DNA from: Nitrospirota bacterium
GTDB lineage: Bacteria; Nitrospirota; UBA9217
Assembly: GCA_021814615.1 (NCBI GenBank)
Contig: JAKAHZ010000009.1
Location: 1-48,993 of the forward strand
DNA length: 48,993 bases
Direction of reading: 5' to 3'
The translations under genes were made by a program, and so were the position numbers. Under the pieces are notes generated by a model. The model ran no database searches. It had not been told where the DNA came from and saw only the letters and a list, made by a program, of their open reading frames with translations. How positions within the stretch are numbered: position 1 is the stretch's first letter; every line of letters begins with the position of its first letter. Positions 43,537 to 48,993 of the stretch are shown one piece after another.

Positions 43537-44600
43537 GCGAACAGCGTAATCGGGACAGAGATGCAACGACGGCATACCGGTCCGAATTCAAGCATGCTGT
43601 TCAGCTTGATGTCTCGGTTATCATCGTGAATTACAATACCCGGGAACTTCTTCGCCAGTGCCTCGAATCGCTCGCGAACGAAACGACGGCGTGTGCACGG
43701 GAAGTCATCGTGGTCGACAATGCGTCGGGCGACGGCAGCGTCGCAATGGTCAGGGAACGGTTTCCCGGCGTCATCCTGATTGCCAGCGACAAGAATATGG
43801 GATTCTCCCGAGGAAACAATGTCGGGATACGCGAAGCGCGGGGAAAATACCTGTTTCTGCTGAATAGCGACACTATTCTTCTGGCAGGGGCAATCGATCG
43901 ATTGAAGGAGTATCTCGACCAACATAACGAAGCGTCGGCAGCCGGCCCGATGTTGCTGAACGAAGACCGAACGATTCAGCGCTCCTGGTACGATTTCCCC
44001 TCCGTATTCAAAACGTTCAGCCATATCGTAGGCATTTCCCATTTGGCCTACCGTCTTGCGGAAACAGCCTTCTTCCGAAGGATTTTCTCTGTGCGGGACA
44101 AGCGCCCCGCTTTCATGGTACAGGATGTTCAAAACCCGATGCAGGTGGATTACCTTGTGCTCGCAGCACTTCTTGTCAGGCGCCGGATCTTCGAAGAGAT
44201 CGGCTTGCTCGATGAGCATCTGTTCTTCTATCATGAAGACTGCGAATGGGGTTACCGGACAGGAAAAGCGCATCACCGAACCTTTCTCGTTCCTGACGCA
44301 CGTATTATCCACCTCGGCGGCAGTTCTTCCAGCAAGCACATCTTTATGGCCTACCGGGAGAACTTCCGAGGCCTCCTGTATGTTGTGAACAAGCATGAAG
44401 GAGCGGCGCGGGCTTTTCTGCTCCGCCTGACCATCCTCGCGGGCATGACCGTCCGGATGCTCCTATGGCCATTGGGAGCTTTTCGACGCATCGAAATCGG
44501 CATCTATGCGAAATCATCTGCAACGGCGACGTTTCGTCAAGACCCTTGGATGGTGTTTCGTACGTATGCGGCCATTGCCCGCGATGCTGTGGTGCGATGA
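43533..44600 (+). CDS. Glycosyltransferase family 2
   Basis: A 355-residue GT2 enzyme. The catalytic domain begins VSVIIVNYNTRELLRQCL near residue 28, VVDNASGDGSVAMV near 59-72, FSRGNNVGIREARGKYLFLL, and the LNSDT DxD-like motif near 112; the acceptor side includes HEDCEWGYRTGK and IHLGGSSSS. A C-terminal hydrophobic helical segment near 295-315 suggests a membrane association. It overlaps the previous GT2 by ATGA and lies 59 bases before the next GT4. Likely part of repeat-unit assembly; donor sugar unknown. Confidence 0.85.
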   Translation: MSEQRNRDRDATTAYRSEFKHAVQLDVSVIIVNYNTRELLRQCLESLANETTACAREVIVVDNASGDGSVAMVRERFPGVILIASDKNMGFSRGNNVGIREARGKYLFLLNSDTILLAGAIDRLKEYLDQHNEASAAGPMLLNEDRTIQRSWYDFPSVFKTFSHIVGISHLAYRLAETAFFRRIFSVRDKRPAFMVQDVQNPMQVDYLVLAALLVRRRIFEEIGLLDEHLFFYHEDCEWGYRTGKAHHRTFLVPDARIIHLGGSSSSKHIFMAYRENFRGLLYVVNKHEGAARAFLLRLTILAGMTVRMLLWPLGAFRRIEIGIYAKSSATATFRQDPWMVFRTYAAIARDAVVR

Positions 44601-44659
44601 CCAGAAGAACGCCATCCTGATGTTCACGGGAACCTGCGGGCAATCATAGAAAGACTGCG

Positions 44660-45880
44660 GTGCACATTCTCTTCGTTTCCCATTTCTATCCGCCGGAAGA
44701 ACTGTCCATGGCCTTCCTGATCAAGGAGTTGGCCGACTATATGGCGGCGCGAGGGCATAGTGTCGATGTGTTGACCGGATTCCCCAACTGGCCCTCGGGA
44801 AACTGTTTCCCCGGATATCGGGCGGATGCATTCACGAGAACCGCAGAAGGGAAGGTGACCGTCCACCGCATGCCCTTCCTCGCATCGCCCAACGGACCGA
44901 TCTGGAAGCGGCTGCTCGATTTCAAGAGCTTTGAGCGGGCAATCGGGAAATACGGGCGTACCCTCGATCGGCCGGACATGATCTATGTGCATGTGCCGCC
45001 GAATGAGGATGCCATCGCCGCTCTCCGGCTGGCGCGGCAGTTTGCCTGCAAGGTTGTCGTCAATGTGCAGGACATTCAGCCCGACAGCACGATCGATCTG
45101 GGATACATCAAGAATGGCATGATCATCAAGCTCCTGCGCATGCAGGAGCAAAAGATGTATCGGCATGCCTCTCATATCACCGTAATCGGGGAAAGCTTCC
45201 GGCAGCGTCTGCTGTCAAAGGGGATTGCTCGGGAACGGATCAGCATTATCCCGAACTGGATCGACGCACGGGCTGTTGCTCCCGTGGATCGGGAAACGCC
45301 GTTGCGCGCCGAGTGGGGTATAGCACCAAGCCGCTTTGTGGTGCTCTATGCGGGGACTTTCGGCAGAGTGCATGGAACGAACGTGCTGCTCGAAACGGCA
45401 AAAGCGCTGAGCAATCGCGACGATATCCTCTTTCTCTTCGTCGGGCAGGGATACGATTTTCAGCGAAACCGGGATCTCGCTGCAGAATGGCGTCTGAAAA
45501 ACGTGCAGTTCAGGAATTTCGTTCCCCGGTCACGTCTCAGCGAATTGCAATCCACCTCCGACGTGTCCCTGGTCACGCTGCGAAAGGGATTCGGCCACAC
45601 CTCGGTGCCGAGCAAAGTACTCGGGTACATGGCGGCCGGCCGGGGCGTGATCGGGCTTGTCGATGATCATTGCGATACGGCACGCCTCATCAACGCCGCC
45701 GGCTGCGGTTGCGTTCTCGAACCGGAGAATCCGGCGCCGCTTGCGGAAGAACTGGCTCGGATCAGCCATGACCGCCGTGTGGCTGCGCAGTGGGGCGGGA
45801 ATGCGCGTAAGTACATTCTTGACCACTTGGACGCACCCGTGGTTCTCGACCAGGCGGCGAAGCTTCTGGAAAGCCTGTAG
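44660..45880 (+). CDS. Glycosyltransferase family 4, WbuB-like
   Basis: A 406-residue GT-B enzyme resembling WbuB and other aminosugar transferases. The N-terminus HILFVSHFYPPEELSMAFLI and the segment VLTGFPNWPSGNCFPGY are characteristic, as are NVQDIQPDSTIDLG and IPNWIDARAV. The donor site includes TSVPSKVLGYMAAGRGVIGL. GTG 44660 is the start with a modest ribosome site (GAAAG). These enzymes commonly transfer fucosamine-like sugars onto lipid-linked acceptors, but here L-fucose or another sugar could be used. It is followed 25 bases later by a methyltransferase. Confidence 0.85.
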   Translation: MHILFVSHFYPPEELSMAFLIKELADYMAARGHSVDVLTGFPNWPSGNCFPGYRADAFTRTAEGKVTVHRMPFLASPNGPIWKRLLDFKSFERAIGKYGRTLDRPDMIYVHVPPNEDAIAALRLARQFACKVVVNVQDIQPDSTIDLGYIKNGMIIKLLRMQEQKMYRHASHITVIGESFRQRLLSKGIARERISIIPNWIDARAVAPVDRETPLRAEWGIAPSRFVVLYAGTFGRVHGTNVLLETAKALSNRDDILFLFVGQGYDFQRNRDLAAEWRLKNVQFRNFVPRSRLSELQSTSDVSLVTLRKGFGHTSVPSKVLGYMAAGRGVIGLVDDHCDTARLINAAGCGCVLEPENPAPLAEELARISHDRRVAAQWGGNARKYILDHLDAPVVLDQAAKLLESL

Positions 45881-45905
45881 ACCGCGAGGTTTGCAAGAAC
45901 ATCCG

Positions 45906-46613
45906 ATGACGATCAACGATCAAGAACGAGAGCGAATCGAAGGGATCTATTCCCGCCGTGAGTACGATATCGACTACGAATACCGGGATACTAATCCGGT
46001 CTACCTGCAGAGGGTCCAGAGCATCGAGCGCGCCACGATCCGCGGGCTCCGGATCGCGGGGCTGGAAAAGCGTCTTTCCGACCTGAAGATCCTGGATTTC
46101 GGATGCGGCAACGGGAAATGGTTCGGGAGATGGATCTCCTGGGGCGCGTCGCCGTCGAACCTTGCCGGCATCGATCTGCGGTCCGACGCGATGGCGATGG
46201 CAGCAACGTGCTTTCCCAGCTGCCGGTTTCTCGACATCCGGGACAACCGGATCCCTGCTCAGGACCAGTCATTCGATATTGTCGTTCAAAACGTGGTGTT
46301 CTCTTCCATATTGGATGACGACATCCGCCATTGGGCTGCTCGGGAGATGTCGCGTGTGCTCAAGCAGCGAGGCTATGTATTCTGGTGCGATTTCACGTAT
46401 AACAACCCGAACAATCCGAATGTCCGGGCGGTGACGCGGCGCGATCTCAAACTGCTTTTTCCCGGTTTCCGAACGGTGGTCATGGACAAGATCGTTCTTG
46501 CCCCACCTCTGGCACGCAGACTAGTGCCTCTTTCCTGGCTCCTTGCGGAAACGGTAGAAACCCTGTTTCCCCCTCTCCGTACCCATGTTTTTGCCGTGCT
46601 GCAGAAAGAATAG
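45906..46613 (+). CDS. Class I SAM-dependent methyltransferase
   Basis: A 235-residue Methyltransf_11-like protein. SAM motif I is LKILDFGCGNGKWF near residues 60-72, an acidic residue follows in LAGIDLRSDAM, and the motif FDIVVQNVVFSSI near 120-132 matches motif IV. A C-terminal hydrophobic LVPLSWLLAETVE segment may associate with the membrane. The start is ATG 45906; the frame is open upstream but overlaps the GT4. It could O-methylate a terminal sugar, a known chain-length stop signal for some O-antigens; this is only a suggestion. Confidence 0.85.
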   Translation: MTINDQERERIEGIYSRREYDIDYEYRDTNPVYLQRVQSIERATIRGLRIAGLEKRLSDLKILDFGCGNGKWFGRWISWGASPSNLAGIDLRSDAMAMAATCFPSCRFLDIRDNRIPAQDQSFDIVVQNVVFSSILDDDIRHWAAREMSRVLKQRGYVFWCDFTYNNPNNPNVRAVTRRDLKLLFPGFRTVVMDKIVLAPPLARRLVPLSWLLAETVETLFPPLRTHVFAVLQKE

Positions 46614-46618
46614 TGAAG

Positions 46619-46643
46619 GCCGGCGAGAAATGTCAATGCCGGC
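46619..46643 (+). repeat. GCCGGC inverted repeat after the methyltransferase gene
   Basis: GCCGGC at 46619-46624 and 46638-46643 with a 13-base loop can form a 6-base-pair stem. No T-run follows, so a Rho-independent terminator is unlikely. It may be a processing or pausing site between the methyltransferase and the aminotransferase gene. Confidence 0.3.
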
Positions 46644-46674
46644 ACAATAACGACTTGGAAGGACTGCAAGCTTC

Positions 46675-47826
46675 ATGACTGACTTTCTGCCATTTGCATT
46701 ACCCGATGTGGGCGATGAAGAAATCGCCGAGGTCATCGATTCGATTCGTTCCGGCTGGCTTACTACCGGACCGAAGACAAAACGCTTCGAGCTCGCCTTT
46801 GCAGAGTTCATGGGAGGGAACAACGAGTCCATTGCCGTCAATTCAGCGACCGCAGGGTTGCATATCGCTCTCGAAGCGGCGCAGATCACGGCAGGTGACG
46901 AGGTCATTACCACGCCCTACACTTTCACTGCTACGGCGGAGGTCGTCAGGTATCTCGGCGCCGATCCCGTGTTCGTGGACATCGACCCGGGGACATTCAA
47001 TATCGATGCAGCGGGCATCGAACGGGCCGTCACTCCCCGGACGAAGGCGATCATTCCCGTCCATTTCGCCGGCCTCGCCTGCGATATGGACGCCATCATC
47101 GGGATTGCACGCAGGCACGGCTTGCGTATCATCGAAGACGCGGCGCACGCCCTGCCGACGACGTATCGGGGCAGAATGATCGGCTCCATGAACACCGATG
47201 CAGCCGTGTTCAGCTTTTATGCGACGAAAACGATCACCACCGGCGAGGGCGGCATGATCGTCACCGGGCAGAAACAGCTGGCCGACCGTTGCCGGATCAT
47301 GCGGCTGCACGGCATCAGCCGTGACGCCTTCGACAGGTATACATCGACGAAGCCTGCATGGTATTACGAAGTGATTGCCCCGGGATTTAAATACAACATG
47401 ACCGATGTGGCCGCTGCCCTGGGAATCGAACAGTTGAAGAAAGCCCGCCGGTTTCAGAAGATCCGGGAGCAGATGGCTGCCGCCTATGATGAGGCGTTCC
47501 GCGATCTGCCAATACTTCTTCCTCCCCATGCTCCGGAAGGGGACATGCACGCCTGGCATCTCTATGTCATCCGTCTTGCCGACCATGCGCCGGTCAACCG
47601 GGACCGGTTCATCGAGAAGATGTACGAGAAGGGGATCGGCTGCAGCGTGCACTTCATTCCGCTCCATATCCACCCGTACTGGCGGGACCGCTACAAGCTG
47701 AAGCCTTTCGATTATCCCCATGCATACCATGCCTATGAACGGGCGGTCAGCCTGCCGCTCTATACCCGCATGACGGCTGATGACCAGAATAGGGTTATTG
47801 CCGCGGTCCGAGCGCTGCTTGCCTGA
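46675..47826 (+). CDS. DegT/DnrJ/EryC1 aminotransferase (UDP-4-amino-sugar type)
   Basis: A 383-residue PLP-dependent aminotransferase. It has [14 protein letters not shown] near residue 26, [15 protein letters not shown] near 60-74, EDAAHALPT near 155, and the Schiff-base lysine in [14 protein letters not shown] near 183. This resembles PglE/ArnB/WecE-type enzymes acting on UDP-4-keto-6-deoxy sugars. Followed by a PglC-like phosphosugar transferase and then a CapD/PglF-like dehydratase, it fits synthesis of a bacillosamine-like 4-amino sugar. It is a different paralogue from gnnB and legC. The acetyltransferase PglD was not seen. Confidence 0.86.
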   Translation: MTDFLPFALPDVGDEEIAEVIDSIRSGWLTTGPKTKRFELAFAEFMGGNNESIAVNSATAGLHIALEAAQITAGDEVITTPYTFTATAEVVRYLGADPVFVDIDPGTFNIDAAGIERAVTPRTKAIIPVHFAGLACDMDAIIGIARRHGLRIIEDAAHALPTTYRGRMIGSMNTDAAVFSFYATKTITTGEGGMIVTGQKQLADRCRIMRLHGISRDAFDRYTSTKPAWYYEVIAPGFKYNMTDVAAALGIEQLKKARRFQKIREQMAAAYDEAFRDLPILLPPHAPEGDMHAWHLYVIRLADHAPVNRDRFIEKMYEKGIGCSVHFIPLHIHPYWRDRYKLKPFDYPHAYHAYERAVSLPLYTRMTADDQNRVIAAVRALLA

Positions 47827-47830
47827 TCCC

Positions 47831-48424
47831 ATGTGCAAACGTTCCTTCGACCTGTTCTTTTCGATATTGGGGATATGCGTGCTTGCGCCGCTTTTTCTCC
47901 TGATCGCCATTGCCATCAAAGCTGACAGCAGGGGGCCGGTATTCTTTCGGCAGCAGCGGGTGGGCAGGAGGGGATCGCTGTTCCCTATATACAAGTTCCG
48001 CACCATGATCGACCGGGCGCCGATCGCAGGCCCTCAGATCACGGCAGGTGGAGACCCCCGGATCACGCGGGTGGGCCGGATCCTCCGGAAGAGCAAACTC
48101 GATGAACTTCCCCAGCTCTTCAATGTGCTTGCCGGACAGATGAGCTTTGTGGGGCCCCGGCCGGAAGTGCCCAAATATGTCGATCTGTTCAAGGAGGATT
48201 TTCGCCAGATCCTTGAGGTCCGGCCTGGCATTACCGATTATGCCGCCGTCGAATACAGCGATGAGGAAACGGTGTTGAAGGGATTTGAAAATCCCGAGGA
48301 AGGGTATGTCCGGGTCGTCCTGCCGGCAAAAATAGCGCTCTACCGGAAATATCTGGGCCAGCAGAGCCTGATGAACGATATCCGCATTATACTCGCGACG
48401 CTCCGGAAAATATCCGGGACGTGA
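47831..48424 (+). CDS. Initiating undecaprenyl-phosphate sugar-1-phosphate transferase (PglC-like)
   Basis: A 197-residue monotopic phosphoglycosyl transferase, the short PglC/WecP class rather than the long WbaP/WcaJ class. One N-terminal re-entrant membrane helix covers about residues 7-30, then [11 protein letters not shown], the KFRTM motif near 57, [22 protein letters not shown] near 96-117, and RPGITDYAA near 139. It transfers a sugar-1-phosphate from a UDP-sugar to undecaprenyl phosphate to start repeat-unit assembly. The start is ATG 47831, 4 bases after the aminotransferase stop, so the two are likely coupled. The N-terminal open frame further upstream is not used. Confidence 0.92.
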   Translation: MCKRSFDLFFSILGICVLAPLFLLIAIAIKADSRGPVFFRQQRVGRRGSLFPIYKFRTMIDRAPIAGPQITAGGDPRITRVGRILRKSKLDELPQLFNVLAGQMSFVGPRPEVPKYVDLFKEDFRQILEVRPGITDYAAVEYSDEETVLKGFENPEEGYVRVVLPAKIALYRKYLGQQSLMNDIRIILATLRKISGT

Positions 48425-48842
48425 CAAGGAGGAAGTGTCTTTCCCTCTGCTAGTATCCCGCCAGCCGGTGTATTCCTCACCCTTCGCGGACATGCCCGCC
48501 GTGGCAACATTTCTGCTGTTTTTACGCCGAGACTTCTCTGCCGTTTTCCCTGAAGTTCATCATCTACAGGAACATCTTGTTCCTCTTCCTGCTCAACGGA
48601 GGAGCAGAACACCTGTTTTGGCATCGCTTTTCGCGGTTAATACCGGGAACGGTTTATCTCTTAACGGTAGATTGCGCCTTGACAATTGCCAATAATACCG
48701 CTATCATGCCACGTTTGAAAATAGGGAATATACCGTTTGCTGAGCAAAGAATTTGGCAAATGAAGAAAGGGACAAGCTCCGCACCTGAAGTATTCCGTTT
48801 TTTTTCGGATCGTCAGCTTCTTGGGAAAAAGGTCGTTCCATC
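48425..48842 (+). other. 418-base intergenic region before the CapD-like gene
   Basis: No convincing gene is visible; overlapping short open frames lack family motifs. The first part is a GC-moderate stretch with pyrimidine runs. A strong promoter lies at 48679-48707. The resulting leader of about 129 bases contains TCCG-T8-CGGA at 48794-48809, a small stem with an eight-T loop. The end of the wzx-wzy transcript is expected in the left part, but I see no clear intrinsic terminator. Confidence 0.6.
48679..48707 (+). promoter_or_regulatory. Sigma-70-type promoter of the CapD-like gene
   Basis: TTGACA (48679-48684) and TATCAT (48702-48707) are separated by 17 bases; the -35 matches consensus at all 6 positions and the -10 at 5 of 6. 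Transcription would begin near 48714, about 129 bases before the start codon. This is one of the strongest-looking promoters in the window and indicates an independent transcription unit. Confidence 0.75.
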
Positions 48843-48993
48843 ATGATATCGTTCATTTCCGAAAGCCGCCTCAAGCAAATGCTGGTGCTCCTCAGCGATT
48901 CCTGCCTTATCTGTGCTTCGCTTTTCATTTCCTATGGTTTACGCTTCGGGACTGTCGATCTCGGCGACTATTTCAATCAGATACTCGAGATCG
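48843..48993 (+). CDS. CapD/PglF-like nucleotide-sugar 4,6-dehydratase, N-terminal fragment
   Basis: The first 50 codons of a gene that continues beyond the window. The start ATG 48843 opens MISFISESRLKQMLVLLSDS, followed by a hydrophobic helix LICASLFISYGLRFG, which is the usual N-terminal membrane segment of the FlaA1/CapD/PglF family. Family members are UDP-GlcNAc 4,6-dehydratases that feed aminotransferases of the type found at 46675. The preceding PglC-like transferase supports this. Because the catalytic domain is missing, the assignment rests on N-terminal pattern and context. Confidence 0.7.
   Translation, partial: MISFISESRLKQMLVLLSDSCLICASLFISYGLRFGTVDLGDYFNQILEI

Noticed and set aside
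48714-48842. Cyclic-di-GMP riboswitch in the CapD-like leader
   Set aside because: The expected GCAAA-type conserved blocks and paired helices were not found.
48435-48846. Two overlapping short plus-strand frames before the CapD-like gene
   Set aside because: They are mutually overlapping, lack family motifs, and one runs through the promoter; a decayed gene cannot be shown.
1-48993. CRISPR arrays, tRNA or rRNA genes, insertion sequences and integrases
   Set aside because: No regularly spaced repeats, cloverleaf-like sequence, rRNA segment or transposase/integrase motifs were seen on reading through the window.

Overview
The window is a single, almost gap-free block of plus-strand genes for cell-envelope glycoconjugates, interrupted by a biotin operon. 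It comes from a Gram-negative, GC-rich bacterium, because it makes lipid A, Kdo and heptose core. LpxI, a GnnA/GnnB-type pair inside the lipid A operon, a DUF374 acyltransferase, and a BioW-dependent biotin operon with a BirA-type operator suggest a Desulfobacterota- or Nitrospirota-like lineage. That placement is an inference; no rRNA gene or other phylogenetic marker is present.

Region 1 (1-12883) is the lipid A / inner-core operon: lpxI (5' end missing), gnnA-like, gnnB-like, lpxB, msbA, DUF374 acyltransferase, waaA, lpxK, gmhB, waaF, a WaaE-like GT2 and two GT4 enzymes. Most genes overlap or abut. The GnnA/GnnB pair predicts lipid A built on 2,3-diamino-2,3-dideoxyglucose with amide-linked acyl chains. 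Region 2 (12884-16847) begins with a clear sigma-70-type promoter and carries galE, manC and manB, giving UDP-Gal and GDP-mannose. Region 3 (16914-21350) is bioB-bioW-bioF-fabG-like-bioD behind an inverted repeat that matches a BirA operator and covers the promoter -35 box; bioA is absent.

Region 4 (21351-48424) is a Wzx/Wzy-type O-antigen or surface-glycan cluster. It opens with a strong promoter, a hairpin leader and a NusG-like UpxY/RfaH/LoaP-type antiterminator. It then has a WbpA-like UDP-GlcNAc dehydrogenase, gmd and fcl (GDP-L-fucose), and a legionaminic-acid-type nonulosonate pathway (legB, legC, legG, legI, a CBS-nucleotidyltransferase of PtmE type, legF). Inside that pathway sit a formyltransferase-like gene and a PIG-L deacetylase, while no LegH-type acetyltransferase is recognised. 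Wzx, a large unrecognised GT-B-like protein, a hexapeptide acyltransferase, an FkbM-like protein, an epimerase, Wzy, four glycosyltransferases, a methyltransferase, a DegT aminotransferase and a PglC-like initiating sugar transferase follow. Region 5 (48425-48993) is a 418-base gap with another near-consensus promoter and the start of a CapD/PglF-like dehydratase that runs off the window.

Base composition drops visibly at about 28.1-32.7 kb and 34.05-36.5 kb, with changes inside legG and legF, suggesting the nonulosonate/Wzx block is a recombinational mosaic. The least explained items are two intercistronic leaders with crossing inverted repeats (22337-22408 and 23766-23807) downstream of the antiterminator gene, an anti-Shine-Dalgarno-like sequence where the upxY ribosome site should be, the formyltransferase with a substituted catalytic Asn, and the unrecognised protein at 35946-37520.
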